From Robiginitomaculum_A sp036478535 (GTDB lineage Bacteria > Pseudomonadota > Alphaproteobacteria > Caulobacterales > Maricaulaceae), in assembly GCA_965224735.1 (NCBI GenBank), contig OZ245059.1, forward strand, positions 2,356,001 to 2,420,000: a stretch of 64,000 bases of DNA. Reading direction: 5' to 3'. Of this stretch, positions 1-8,727 are shown one piece after another. Both the position numbers and the translations under genes were made by a program. Numbering within the stretch: position 1 is the stretch's first letter; every line of letters begins with the position of its first letter. A model generated the notes under the pieces. That model was not told the origin of the DNA and made no database searches. It was given only the letters and a program-made list of their open reading frames with translations.

Positions 1-948
1 ACGCTCAAAATCTGTGTGGATAACGCCTGCGCAGCGCGGCGCGCTCCAGCCTTCTTTGAATGTCCAAGCGCGGGCTTCTTTGGGGCCAACGGTGAAATAG
101 GTTTCTAGGCCTAAAAGCTTATAACCTGTTCTAATCATACGGTTTAGCCCGGGTTCGGCCAGCCCTAAAGCGCCTAAATATTCTGCTCGCTCTTTATTAT
201 CGAGCAAGGCAATCTCGCTTTCAATTTGCGCAGAAATAACCACGGCTTGTGCGCCTTCCGCTTTGGCATGGGCGAACACCGTTTTGGAATAATCATTCCC
301 CGTGGCCGCACTGTCTTCATCCACATTGGCTACATAGAGAATAGGTTTGGCCGTTAAAAGCTGGAGCATGCGCCATGCCACGCGGTCGTCTTTATCGATA
401 TTTGTGAGCCGCGCAGGATTGCCTTCATTCAGCTGCTCCATGGCCAGGTCGATCATTTTAAGGGTCAAAGCTGCTTCTTTATCGCCGCTTTTAAATTTCT
501 TCTCAAGCGCGGGCCTGCGTTTTTCAAGGCTCTCCATGTCCGCGAGCATAAGCTCGGTCTGAACCGTATCAAGATCAGCGAGCGGGTCAATTTTTCCGTC
601 GACATGCGTTACGTCATCATCATCAAAACAGCGGAGCACATAGGCAATCGCGTCTGTTTCTCGGATGTTAGAGAGAAATTGATTGCCAAGGCCTTCGCCT
701 TTGGATGCGCCGCGCACAAGGCCAGCAATATCAACAAAGTTCATCCGGGCTGGAATTTGTTCTTTCGAGCCGCCAATGCGGGCGATTTCTGGTAGGCGTT
801 CTTCTGGCACAGCCACTTCGCCCACATTTGGCTCTATGGTGCAAAACGGATAGTTTTCTGCTTGTGCAGATGCGGTTTGGGTGAGGGCATTAAAGAGTGT
901 TGATTTCCCAACATTTGGCAAGCCAACAATAGCGCACTTAAATCCCAT
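1..948 (-). CDS. ychF: Redox-regulated ATPase YchF (OLA1 family), 3' end cut by window edge
   Basis: Reading the minus strand from the ATG at 948 gives a protein beginning MGFKCAIVGLPNVGKST, with the G1 P-loop GLPNVGKS at residues 9-16 and a following DIAGLVRGASKGEGLG switch region. Both are typical of the YchF/OLA1 branch of Obg-like P-loop NTPases, which prefer ATP, bind ribosomes and act in translation and oxidative-stress control. About 316 residues are present; the family is usually about 363, so the last part of the TGS domain lies beyond base 1. It follows pth on the same strand with a 19-base gap, an arrangement common in proteobacteria (rplY-pth-ychF). Identification is secure; the missing C-terminus cannot be judged. 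Confidence 0.95.
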   Translation of the reverse strand, partial: MGFKCAIVGLPNVGKSTLFNALTQTASAQAENYPFCTIEPNVGEVAVPEERLPEIARIGGSKEQIPARMNFVDIAGLVRGASKGEGLGNQFLSNIRETDAIAYVLRCFDDDDVTHVDGKIDPLADLDTVQTELMLADMESLEKRRPALEKKFKSGDKEAALTLKMIDLAMEQLNEGNPARLTNIDKDDRVAWRMLQLLTAKPILYVANVDEDSAATGNDYSKTVFAHAKAEGAQAVVISAQIESEIALLDNKERAEYLGALGLAEPGLNRMIRTGYKLLGLETYFTVGPKEARAWTFKEGWSAPRCAGVIHTDFER

Positions 949-967
949 GATTATTTCCTTTGTTTCT

Positions 968-1585
968 TTATCTGCGGTTTTTGGATTTGCATTTTTTGGC
1001 CGTGGGCGCAGGCGCGAGATAGCTAACCCGGCTTTGGTATTTATCAAACTCACCTGCGGCTAAGAGGCCGGCAGCGCGTGCGCACGCATCCGTAAATTCA
1101 CAAACCCAATTACTATTAGATTTGGCAAAATCTGAGAGAACATAGGACGCAACGCGATCTTTATGGCCTGGGTGACCAATACCGATGCGGGCACGGTGAA
1201 AATTTGCGCCCATATGGGCTTTGATAGATCGTAGCCCGTTATGACCAGCAATACCGCCGCCAAATTTCATACGAAACTTACCAGGTTCCAGATCAAGTTC
1301 GTCATGAAAGACAATGATATGATCCAGAGGTATTTTATAAAACTGGGCGCACGCAGCAACAGAGCGCCCGCTTTCATTCATAAATGTAGCCGGTTTGAGG
1401 ATAATGGTTTTAACGCGCTGTCCACCTATATCAATAAGGCCTTCTCGGACAAGGCCAGAAAACTTGGACTTAGGCGCAGAAAACCCACACCTATTCGCAA
1501 TAGAATCTACGGCCATAAAACCGATATTGTGACGATTGCCAGCGTATTTTGTGCCTGGATTGCCTAAGCCTACGATAAGATACAC
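968..1585 (-). CDS. pth: Peptidyl-tRNA hydrolase
   Basis: 205 residues. The N-terminus MYLIVGLGNPG and the NRHNIGF stretch carry the family signature, with the catalytic His at residue 19 and the conserved Asn at residue 9. FHDELDLEPGK supplies the conserved acidic residue and GHNGLRSI the second substrate-binding stretch. The enzyme frees tRNA from prematurely released peptidyl-tRNA in the cytoplasm. The C-terminal tail is Lys/Arg-rich and slightly longer than in enterobacterial enzymes. It lies between rplY and ychF on the same strand, probably one transcript. Confidence 0.96.
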   Translation of the reverse strand: MYLIVGLGNPGTKYAGNRHNIGFMAVDSIANRCGFSAPKSKFSGLVREGLIDIGGQRVKTIILKPATFMNESGRSVAACAQFYKIPLDHIIVFHDELDLEPGKFRMKFGGGIAGHNGLRSIKAHMGANFHRARIGIGHPGHKDRVASYVLSDFAKSNSNWVCEFTDACARAAGLLAAGEFDKYQSRVSYLAPAPTAKKCKSKNRR

Positions 1586-1647
1586 TTGTGCCTCTTTAAT
1601 TTGGTCTTTTGCGCTAAAGGGCGATAAGAGCCAAGAAAGAAACTTGA

Positions 1648-2310
1648 TTAATCTTTGCCTTCGTCGCCCGCAACTTCTGCACCGCCTCCGCCTTCAACCG
1701 CTTCTTCGCCTTCAATTACTTCTGTTTCTTCCTCTTCTTCAACCTCGGCACGCGCGGCGAGGAGGGTAAGAATGGTTGGATCACGATCTGTGATCGCTGA
1801 CACAACGTCTTTCGGCATTTTCAAGTCTGATACATTGATTGTGTCGCCGATTTGCAGGTCGGCAATATCAAGATCAATATGATCAGGAATAGAACCAGCT
1901 GGGCAAGACACTTCAATTTCGTGGCGAACCATATTCATACGTCCGCCCGCAGAAAGACCTTCGCTGAGTTCTTCGTTGATAAGGTGTATAGACACGCTAA
2001 TCGTAATAATTGTTTTTGCGCTCACGCGGTAAAAATCAATGTGCTGCGGCATATCTTTAACGGGGTGAAATTGTACGTTTTTGGTAATCGCGGATTGCTT
2101 TTCGCCTTTATGAGAAATTTTCACCATAGAGCCGAGCAAGTTGCCAGTATTGAGAGCTTTAAGAACTTCGTTCATTTTAAGGCTAATTGCAACAGAACCT
2201 TCGTCGCCGCCATAAAGCACGCCTGGCACAAAACCTGCGCGCCGCGTGGCGCGAGCAGCGCCTGTTCCAGTGCTTTCACGAACCATCACGTCTAAAATTA
2301 CGTCTGACAT
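1648..2310 (-). CDS. rplY: 50S ribosomal protein L25/general stress protein Ctc
   Basis: 220 residues, beginning MSDVILDVMVRESTGTGAAR and followed by RRAGFVPGVLYGG, the L25 N-terminal 5S rRNA-binding fold. A TL5-type C-terminal domain follows (EGLSAGGRMNMVRHEIEV, then CPAGSIPDHIDLDI). The last ~35 residues are an acidic Glu/Gly-rich tail (EVEEEEETEVIEGEE), as in many alphaproteobacterial long L25 (Ctc) proteins. It is the first gene of rplY-pth-ychF, with 62 bases to pth. Confidence 0.95.
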   Translation of the reverse strand: MSDVILDVMVRESTGTGAARATRRAGFVPGVLYGGDEGSVAISLKMNEVLKALNTGNLLGSMVKISHKGEKQSAITKNVQFHPVKDMPQHIDFYRVSAKTIITISVSIHLINEELSEGLSAGGRMNMVRHEIEVSCPAGSIPDHIDLDIADLQIGDTINVSDLKMPKDVVSAITDRDPTILTLLAARAEVEEEEETEVIEGEEAVEGGGGAEVAGDEGKD

Positions 2311-2350
2311 TTTATTTTCCTAATCTATGCACTATCAAGGAAATCCCCAC

Positions 2351-2378
2351 CCCATATTTATGTTCCCATATTTATGTT
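2351..2378. repeat. 14-bp tandem duplication
   Basis: The unit CCCATATTTATGTT occurs twice head to tail, exactly, 30-40 bases upstream of the rplY start. It may affect spacing in the rplY leader. Confidence 0.85.
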
Positions 2379-2637
2379 AACGGAGCGCATTAGTCATTCT
2401 CAAGCGGTGCTTTGAATTTCAAGCGCGTTCTATAGTGTATTGCAGATGGATGCGCAAGCCTATTTACGCCGTCATATGTGTAAAATTAAGCTCTAATATT
2501 AAGCTATAGTCGATGAAGTTGAATTCTGCCGCGGTACGCCATAAAGTGCATTTTAAGTGGCGGAGCGGAATTATTTAGTGGCGTTGGATCTTAGACGTGT
2601 CGCGATTTAGTTCTGATGTGTTATTCATGCAAATAAG

Positions 2638-2675
2638 CATCTGGCAAATAATCATCTGGCAAGTCAGCATCTGGG
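2638..2675. repeat. 15-bp imperfect tandem repeat, 2.5 copies
   Basis: CATCTGGCAAATAAT, CATCTGGCAAGTCAG and a partial CATCTGG follow each other in phase. No coding potential; one of many short direct duplications in the window. Confidence 0.75.
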
Positions 2676-2750
2676 TATCCGTCGCCGCCGCAATAAAGTC
2701 ATAGAAATGGCCGCTAAAATGTAAAAACAAAATCCTGTATTTGGGCGAAT

Positions 2751-3713
2751 TTACCGAATAATCATGACTGAGTTTTGGGCGTGTCGGAGCACGTCGTAGG
2801 AGACGCTAGATTGGAAGAAACGGCGAAAACCTTTTACGGAGCTATCCGCCATAACAATTACGGAATACTCCTTGCCGTATTCAATAATCGTATCAGCAGG
2901 ATTGCCAATAGCTGTGTGAGTTGAGACCACATCAACGCCTTCTGCCTCAATAGCAGCTTTGGCTTTGGTAATGGCCAAGGTGGCATTTTCAAGATCGCCT
3001 TCATCATCAGCAACAGAAATCAGGTGAATAGGGCAATTACAACGGCTGGCAAGAATGGCATCTTTTCGAGCAGCTTCAATAGATTTTTCATCATTCACAC
3101 AAATCAAATGACCATTGTTTTCTTCGATATCACGAGCCAGCATAACGGTGCCATGATGTTCGGTAACAACCGTATTGGTCACTTTCCAGTTGATTTTTCC
3201 CTCCACGCCGCGAGCGCCACGACCAGTCATAGCAATAATTGTTAGATCATAAGGGTTAAGTTCGCACTCATCTAATATGCCAGAAGCGACCGTGGGGGCG
3301 ACCATTAACTTCAGGGCAATATGTGTACCGTTTGGAGCTGTGTAGCTTTTCATAGTATCGCCAATCGGATCGCCATAGACACGTTTGCGTATGGTCTCTT
3401 CTTTCCAATCGCCATCTAAAAAACCAAATTCGATAAGATGTCCACGAGCTTTTTTCAAAGCGCGCATACCAGGCAGTTCAAACCCCCAATCCAGCATGTT
3501 TTGGCGCGCCATATGAACGCCAGATTTCATACCTTTGTCAATGGGGCGAACATAGAGCAAGGTTAGATCCGCATCATTACCTTGTCCGATTTTCACAGCA
3601 TATTTCAGGCCTCGGCATGCCTCATTAGAACCATCAATACAGACAAGTATTTTGAAACGTTTAGGCCTTTCATCTTGGGCGGTTTCATCTTCATCATAAA
3701 GTATATGGCTCAT
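2751..3713 (-). CDS. Tandem-domain universal stress protein (UspA family)
   Basis: 320 residues from the ATG at 3713. The open frame runs further upstream to 3800, but that part overlaps the 3' end of the transporter; a purine-rich GAGAGAGAG stretch precedes the 3713 start. Two Usp folds are visible. The first begins RFKILVCIDGSNEACRGLKYA and ends near the nucleotide-binding-like GRGARGVEGKINWKVTNTVV. The second begins NGHLICVNDEKSIEAARKDA and ends VSYDVLRHAQNSVMIIR. Such proteins bind adenine nucleotides and act in stress or energy adaptation in the cytosol. It starts 11 bases after the transporter stop, so the two are almost certainly co-transcribed and this one may gate or accompany transport. 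Function beyond the family is not known. Confidence 0.88.
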   Translation of the reverse strand: MSHILYDEDETAQDERPKRFKILVCIDGSNEACRGLKYAVKIGQGNDADLTLLYVRPIDKGMKSGVHMARQNMLDWGFELPGMRALKKARGHLIEFGFLDGDWKEETIRKRVYGDPIGDTMKSYTAPNGTHIALKLMVAPTVASGILDECELNPYDLTIIAMTGRGARGVEGKINWKVTNTVVTEHHGTVMLARDIEENNGHLICVNDEKSIEAARKDAILASRCNCPIHLISVADDEGDLENATLAITKAKAAIEAEGVDVVSTHTAIGNPADTIIEYGKEYSVIVMADSSVKGFRRFFQSSVSYDVLRHAQNSVMIIR

Positions 3714-3724
3714 CTCTCTCTCTC

Positions 3725-5221
3725 TTATTTTGCTAGCAGCGGCCAATAAACAGCAGAAATGAGCAATAAAATAGTCATGGACATTATAGCCATTCTCCAA
3801 CCAACTTTAAAGAAATCTTTTGCTTTAAGATAGCCCGAAGCATAAACGATTAAAAAGGCTGGGTGAGCGGCAGCTGTGAAATAAGCGAATGAGGAGGCGA
3901 TTGCCGTAATATAACCAAGAATTAGCGGGTCTTCACCAGCAATTTTTGCGGTTTCCAAAGTAATCGGCCCAAGCACAGCAACGGCTGCTCCTGCTGACAT
4001 GGTATTGGTGACAAGAGTTGTCAATGCCGCTGTTGCACCAGAGAGCGCAACACCGCTTCCCATATGTAGTGGCCCTAATATTTCTACGAAAGAGTGAGAT
4101 ATCCATTCGGCAGCCCCTGAACTTTCCATTTGCACACCTAAAGAAATAGTAGCAGCATACAGCCAAACCACGCCCCAGTTTACCCCTGAGTTTAAATCAT
4201 CCCATCGCACAAGACCCAATAGTAAAAACGCAGTTGCGCCCATGATAGCAATAATGCCAAGGCCAAGTTTATCAGAGAAGACAACCCAGGCTATGAGCGT
4301 CATGGTGAAAAGCACAATAGCCATCCAGTCAGAGCTCCGCATCTTGCCCTGTTCTTCAATCCGTTTACGCAGCTTTGCAACAGAGCGTTTAAGATTGTTA
4401 CGCTCGGGTTTAAAGGTGAGAAACAAAATAGCTGTTACAAAAGGTATTTGCAGTAAAAATACAGGATAGGCGTATTTTATCCAATCAACATAACTAACCA
4501 GATATTGTTGGGTTGCAGCAATTGTTTCTGGCGTTGACGAATTATATAAATCATTCCAATACCCGATCATGATTGCATTTCGCGCGCCGCCTGATGGTGT
4601 CCCTATTCCGCCAATAGCGCACCCATAAGAGATAGAGAATAAGAGAACCGCCGCAAGGCCTTTGACTTCTTTTGGATTATCGGACGTGAGTGTTATCAGC
4701 ATAACCGCGACGGGGAGCATCATGGCGGCCACGGTGTGTTCGCCTATAACAGAGGCTAGAACCCCACAAACAAAAGTCACGCCCACGCAGATACTAAAAA
4801 TCCCTGTACCCGTCATACGAACGATTAGATAGGCAATGCGCGTATCCAGTTTCTGTTTGACAATCGCAACAGCAAGCATGAGAGAACCCATGATAAACAG
4901 GACACTATCTCCCATGAGGCTTTGCGCCACTTCCGAGGATTCTTTCTTTAGAACAACAACTTCAGCAACAATAATCATCAAAGCAACGGCAGGAAGAGGA
5001 ACTGGCTCCGTCACGAAAAGAATAACGGCAATAAAAACCATAATCATTACGTTTTTACCTTCAACGCTTAAGCCCTCAGGCGTTGGTAACATGAAAAGAA
5101 CAGCGCCAATCATCAGTGCTATAAACAGCCATCGTTTTTCTCGAAAGTAATAGGCTATTCCACGCAGATTTCGCGAACGGGAAAACCGTAAATTAGGGCG
5201 ACGAAGGTTCAATATGGCCAT
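3725..5221 (-). CDS. DASS/SLC13-type anion transporter
   Basis: 498 residues, strongly hydrophobic with roughly a dozen membrane segments after a basic N-terminus (MAILNLRRPNLRFSRSRNLR). Family marks are GGIGTPSGGARNAIMIGYW in the first half and LVTNTMSAGAAVAVLGP in the second, matching the two substrate/sodium-binding signature loops of divalent anion:Na+ symporters (SLC13, ArsB/NhaD superfamily). Substrates in the family are sulfate, dicarboxylates and related anions; the sequence alone does not decide which. It is first in an operon with the tandem Usp protein. The tusA-dsrE genes lie about 350 bases away on the same strand, so an inorganic or organic sulfur anion is possible; that is inference from position only. 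Confidence 0.88.
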   Translation of the reverse strand: MAILNLRRPNLRFSRSRNLRGIAYYFREKRWLFIALMIGAVLFMLPTPEGLSVEGKNVMIMVFIAVILFVTEPVPLPAVALMIIVAEVVVLKKESSEVAQSLMGDSVLFIMGSLMLAVAIVKQKLDTRIAYLIVRMTGTGIFSICVGVTFVCGVLASVIGEHTVAAMMLPVAVMLITLTSDNPKEVKGLAAVLLFSISYGCAIGGIGTPSGGARNAIMIGYWNDLYNSSTPETIAATQQYLVSYVDWIKYAYPVFLLQIPFVTAILFLTFKPERNNLKRSVAKLRKRIEEQGKMRSSDWMAIVLFTMTLIAWVVFSDKLGLGIIAIMGATAFLLLGLVRWDDLNSGVNWGVVWLYAATISLGVQMESSGAAEWISHSFVEILGPLHMGSGVALSGATAALTTLVTNTMSAGAAVAVLGPITLETAKIAGEDPLILGYITAIASSFAYFTAAAHPAFLIVYASGYLKAKDFFKVGWRMAIMSMTILLLISAVYWPLLAK

Positions 5222-5568
5222 GATGGTCTCTTAAGGATTATTGCCCTTAGGTGCAGATAAAAGTGCAGATGGGTATGGCTGTTAAAATGTGGTGCCGCCC
5301 TATAAAATAGGGACGGTAAAGTCAAATGATGACTGCTAATATTTCTTTAGGTGTCCCAATGGAAAGTTCAGGGGCTGTCCAGACATAATAAAGTTTCCCC
5401 TTTGTTGTTAATCTTGTGGTTGTTAGTCTCGTGGTTGTGAATTGTGTGGTTTATATATTATAGATTTGCTAACGTATGCAGAAGCGACCTGCAAGCAAAG
5501 CCGCTTTCTTGTATGTATAGCTTTGGTTTCTTAGCGTTGCAAAAATACCAGATGCGGATCCTCACAGA
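5222..5568. other. Non-coding gap between transporter and tusA
   Basis: 347 bases without a supported gene. It holds the promoter side of the transporter operon and the region downstream of tusA. A hairpin sits at 5294-5316. A threefold degenerate ~15-base repeat around a TGTGGTTGT-like core lies at about 5408-5452. Confidence 0.5.
5294..5316. terminator. Short GC-rich hairpin
   Basis: CCGCCCTA and TAGGGACGG can pair around a TAAAA loop with one mismatch. No long U-run follows on either strand, so it may be a weak terminator of tusA-dsrE or a leader structure of the transporter operon. Confidence 0.35.
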
Positions 5569-5811
5569 TTATACAACGCGCTTGATAGCAAACATAAAGA
5601 CATTGCTGTCCATCCAATGTTTGATAAGATTATTCCCCGTTGCTTTGCAAAAAGCTTCAAAGTCTTTCACCGCGCCTGGATCAGTTGAGGCGAGTTCTAA
5701 AATTTGTCCATCGTCCATAGCTTTAAGCGCTTTTTTTGCTTTTAGAATTGGTAGTGGGCAGTTTAGGCCTGTGGTATCAAGAACCACATCAGCTTTAATT
5801 TCTTCAGACAT
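5569..5811 (-). CDS. tusA: Sulfur carrier protein TusA
   Basis: 80 residues from the ATG at 5811. A GGAGT ribosome site lies seven bases upstream, and the longer open frame above it overlaps dsrE. The core LNCPLPILKAKKAL carries the CPxP motif with the persulfide-forming Cys. TusA passes sulfane sulfur between donors such as rhodaneses or DsrE-type proteins and acceptors. In sulfur oxidisers with the sHdr pathway, tusA and dsrE3 genes feed sulfur to the heterodisulfide-reductase-like complex. It lies 28 bases behind dsrE on the same strand, divergent from the lipoate-assembly operon. Confidence 0.93.
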   Translation of the reverse strand: MSEEIKADVVLDTTGLNCPLPILKAKKALKAMDDGQILELASTDPGAVKDFEAFCKATGNNLIKHWMDSNVFMFAIKRVV

Positions 5812-5839
5812 ATATACTCCTGTGTTGGTCTGTCGTTGT

Positions 5840-6340
5840 TTACATATAAAGATTAATATCGGATTGCAAAGCGCTCTCCATCCAAGTGGCTGCGCCGCCA
5901 AGCTCTACGCCGTCAATAAAGTCGTCCGCATTTTTCTCAAACAGATCTATTGTCATCTGGCAACCGATCATGCGAATGTCAGAAAGAACAGCTGCTTCGC
6001 GCAACTCTTCAATAGAAGCAACACCCTTTTTCTTGATTAAGTTTTTCATCATCACTGTCGTGCCCGCAGTTACAAATGGTATGGATGCAACCATGTTTGG
6101 CATTGCCATTTGCATGCCGCCTATTGGCATACGCATAGATGCATTGCCAAGTGTTGTTACGCCAAGATTTAGTTTTTTATCAAGAAGCCCAAGACCGTAA
6201 AATGTGAAAAACATTGTTACGTCTACGTCCATAGCAGCTGCTGTTGTTGCAAGAATGAAAGGTGGATAGGCCCAATCAAGCGTGCCTTTCGTGCAAATTA
6301 TTGTCATTTTTTTTGCATCGCCAAGATCCATATCAGCCAT
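5840..6340 (-). CDS. DsrE3-type sulfurtransferase (DsrE/F/H family)
   Basis: 166 residues beginning MADMDLGDAKKMTIICTKGTLDWAYPPFILATTAA, with the FFTFYGLGLL and ASIEELREAAV blocks of the DsrE-like fold. A conserved Cys sits in the late MIGCQMTIDLF motif, the usual persulfide site of DsrE3 proteins. Family members work with TusA in cytoplasmic sulfur trafficking during dissimilatory sulfur oxidation. It is the first gene of dsrE3-tusA and shares a 243-base divergent intergenic region with lipS1. Which DsrE3 subgroup (A, B or C) it belongs to needs a tree. Confidence 0.85.
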   Translation of the reverse strand: MADMDLGDAKKMTIICTKGTLDWAYPPFILATTAAAMDVDVTMFFTFYGLGLLDKKLNLGVTTLGNASMRMPIGGMQMAMPNMVASIPFVTAGTTVMMKNLIKKKGVASIEELREAAVLSDIRMIGCQMTIDLFEKNADDFIDGVELGGAATWMESALQSDINLYM

Positions 6341-6583
6341 AGTTGGTCTCCATTCCTGTTATTTCCCAAAAGCCGCCTTTATTAGACATTGCTTTATTAA
6401 TGAAAGCGAATATACATCAAGTATATAGTCTTGTCTATTACCATCTGATTTAGCTATTTTAACTTACCGCTATGAACCACCTGATTATGTTGACGGTTTG
6501 ATGTTGCCAACACAGGCTGGGACTGTCATACTAACATTAGGAATAGATAATATAAGACAAAGTTAAGGTAGAGGGGGTGTTCA

Positions 6584-7621
6584 GTGGGTTGGATAGAAAG
6601 CCTCGGCCAAATAGAAGCGCTTGAAGATGCCCCATTTGATGTAGCGTTGGTGGCCGATATGAAGGCAAATGCTCATAATATACTGAGCCGCGAAATTCGG
6701 TTTTCTACGCCAAGTTTCAAAGAATTTGAAACATCTGAATTCTCTGGCTGCACTAAAAATTCTTTTCCTGCCTTTTCAATAACAGGCGCAGCCTGCGCGC
6801 TAAACTGTGATCATTGCCAGAAGAAAATTCTAGAGCCAATGATTCCAGCGATTAAACCTGAGATTTTGGATCAAAAAGTACGTGATCTTATACTGTTGCA
6901 AAACCTACAAGGTTTTTTGCTCTCGGGGGGATCAAACGCCAAAAACGAAATTCAATATGCGCGTTTCTTGCCAGTCATAGAGAAATTAAAACATGATTTT
7001 CCTCACTTAAAAGTCGCTATTCATACGGCGCTTTTGGATGAAGTTGCTGCGAAAAGTATGGAGAGCGCGGGCGTTGATACGGCGATGATGGATGTTATCG
7101 GGTCTGATGAAACCATCAAAGAAGTTTACAAACTTAATCGGCCTGTTGAAGATTTTGAAAAAACACTTGCGGCGCTCACGTCAACAAAAATGCAAATTAG
7201 CCCGCATGTGGTGATAGGGCTGCATTACGGGGAGATATTAGGCGAGAAGCGGGCGCTCGATATATGTGCGCGTTATGATATTCAGGCGCTTATACTTGTG
7301 GTTATCATGCCGTTTTACTCGAAGCCAGGCACGTTTAAAACGCCAAATACTACGGATGTTGGCCGTATTTTTCTCGAATCCAGAAAACGTATGGGCGATA
7401 AGAAAGTCTTGCTTGGCTGTGCACGGCCTGCAGGCATGCACAAACGGGTGACGGATGCTTATGCCGTTATGGCAGGGCTTGACGGCATTGCTTTTCCTGC
7501 AGAGGGCGCGCTTGCCGCTTGCCAAATGATTGGCCGTAAACATCACCAAGAACATGCATGTTGCTCTATCAAATTAGGCGCAGACAAAGCGGCAACAACC
7601 TCTGCAACTTGCGCGGCTTAG
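6584..7621 (+). CDS. lipS1: Radical SAM lipoyl synthase subunit LipS1
   Basis: 345 residues from a GTG start at 6584, preceded by a strong AGAGGGGG site. The motif CALNCDHC (Cys71, 75, 78) is the radical SAM CxxxCxxC cluster. GGSNAKNEIQ and the barrel strands follow. In the LipS1/LipS2 route, two radical SAM proteins together insert the two sulfurs at C6 and C8 of a protein-bound octanoyl group, replacing LipA; this route serves the lipoate-binding protein LbpA of sHdr sulfur oxidation. Gene order here (radical SAM, FAD oxidoreductase, radical SAM, lipoate ligase) matches that pathway. The stop overlaps the GTG of lipT. Confidence 0.88.
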   Translation: MGWIESLGQIEALEDAPFDVALVADMKANAHNILSREIRFSTPSFKEFETSEFSGCTKNSFPAFSITGAACALNCDHCQKKILEPMIPAIKPEILDQKVRDLILLQNLQGFLLSGGSNAKNEIQYARFLPVIEKLKHDFPHLKVAIHTALLDEVAAKSMESAGVDTAMMDVIGSDETIKEVYKLNRPVEDFEKTLAALTSTKMQISPHVVIGLHYGEILGEKRALDICARYDIQALILVVIMPFYSKPGTFKTPNTTDVGRIFLESRKRMGDKKVLLGCARPAGMHKRVTDAYAVMAGLDGIAFPAEGALAACQMIGRKHHQEHACCSIKLGADKAATTSATCAA

Positions 7622-8727
7622 TGGGTTTTGATCTCGTCATAATCGGCCTTGGGCCAGCGGGCGCAAGTGCGGCGATTAAAGCCGCGCGCGCAGGGTTCTC
7701 TGTCGCGGGCTATGAGATGAAAGCCGTAGCTGGACATCCTGTGCAGTGCGCTGAGTTTATTCCAGCTATGCTAGATGCGGGCGAGTTGGTTATTTCTAAA
7801 ACCAGCGTGCAAAAAATTTTTGAAATGATTACATTTGTCGAAGAAGACTTGGACCTAACCAAAAACTTCTCAGGCCATATGATAGACCGCCGCGCTTTTG
7901 ACGCATCATTGGTGGATAAAGCCATTACTGTGGGCGCGAAATGCACATTTGGCATAAAATTGAAAACTATTGACAATGATGGCGCGCTCACTTTCTCCAA
8001 TGGCGATGTGGTTCGCGCAAAAGTTATTATCGGAGCGGACGGGCCGCTCTCTATGATCGGCAAGGCTATTGGTAGTATCAATACAGATATTGTTGAAACC
8101 CGGCAAATTAGCGTGCCGCTTTTAAAACCGCATATTGCGACGGATATTTATCTATCCAATAAAATTCCAGGCGGATATGGCTGGATGTTTCCTAAGGGTG
8201 ATGTGGCTAATATTGGACTTGGTGTTTATGCAAACCAAAAAGAACTTTTAAAATCAGCCCTTGAAGGCCTGCATAAACGCATCGCGCAAACTGGCCAAGT
8301 GGGCACGGACATTATTGGCTATACGGGCGGGGCGATCCCTGTCGGCGGTATGTTGAAATCAAGCGGACAAATTGGTGAGAGCCTTGTTTTACTTGCTGGC
8401 GATGCCGCAGGGCTCACCAATCCTGTTACAGGCGCTGGCATAGCGGCTGGGGTAATGTCTGGACGGCTTGCGGGTGACGCGGCTGCGGCGTATTTGGCAG
8501 GGATCACTGAGGCCGTGGAAATATACGAAGAAGACCTTGAAGATTTATTTGGCGCAAGTCTGCACCGTGCCGTGCTTAGGCGAAAAGAATTAATGGATTT
8601 GGGCACAGCCCAAGGCAAGCTTTCCAAAGACGCCATGCGCGGCGCTTGGATAGCCTATGAGAGTTACTGGCAAAAGCGAAGCCTTAAACGCGTAGAAGGA
8701 GAGAGCAATGAGCTGTGTTCAAACTGA
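7621..8727 (+). CDS. lipT: LipT, geranylgeranyl-reductase-like FAD oxidoreductase
   Basis: 368 residues from the GTG at 7621, which overlaps the lipS1 TAG (TAGTG) and implies translational coupling; the frame is open further upstream but there it overlaps lipS1. FDLVIIGLGPAGASAAIKAA is the Rossmann FAD site. GHPVQCAEFI, GGYGWMFPKGDVANIGLGV and LLAGDAAGLTNPVTGAGI are marks of the geranylgeranyl-reductase/FixC-like flavoprotein family. The lipT product is encoded in lipS1/lipS2 clusters and is thought to supply electrons or act on the lipoate product; its exact step is unsettled. It overlaps lipS2 by 20 bases. Confidence 0.82.
   Translation: MGFDLVIIGLGPAGASAAIKAARAGFSVAGYEMKAVAGHPVQCAEFIPAMLDAGELVISKTSVQKIFEMITFVEEDLDLTKNFSGHMIDRRAFDASLVDKAITVGAKCTFGIKLKTIDNDGALTFSNGDVVRAKVIIGADGPLSMIGKAIGSINTDIVETRQISVPLLKPHIATDIYLSNKIPGGYGWMFPKGDVANIGLGVYANQKELLKSALEGLHKRIAQTGQVGTDIIGYTGGAIPVGGMLKSSGQIGESLVLLAGDAAGLTNPVTGAGIAAGVMSGRLAGDAAAAYLAGITEAVEIYEEDLEDLFGASLHRAVLRRKELMDLGTAQGKLSKDAMRGAWIAYESYWQKRSLKRVEGESNELCSN

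Larger units (their letters stand above)
2311..2750. other. Non-coding gap of 440 bases upstream of rplY
   Basis: No supported gene. The stretch lies upstream of rplY and downstream of the universal stress gene, so it should hold the rplY promoter and the end of the stress-gene transcript. It contains two short tandem duplications, annotated separately. I see no clear intrinsic terminator. Confidence 0.5.

Noticed and set aside
604..795. Open frames on the plus strand across ychF
   Set aside because: They are shadows of the minus-strand GTPase gene, which has full family motifs.
2751..3800. Longer 349-residue version of the universal stress protein
   Set aside because: The extra 29 codons overlap the transporter 3' end and lack similarity to Usp; the ATG at 3713 has the ribosome site.
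5569..5901. 110-residue TusA with N-terminal extension
   Set aside because: The extension is dsrE sequence in another frame; GGAGT precedes the ATG at 5811.
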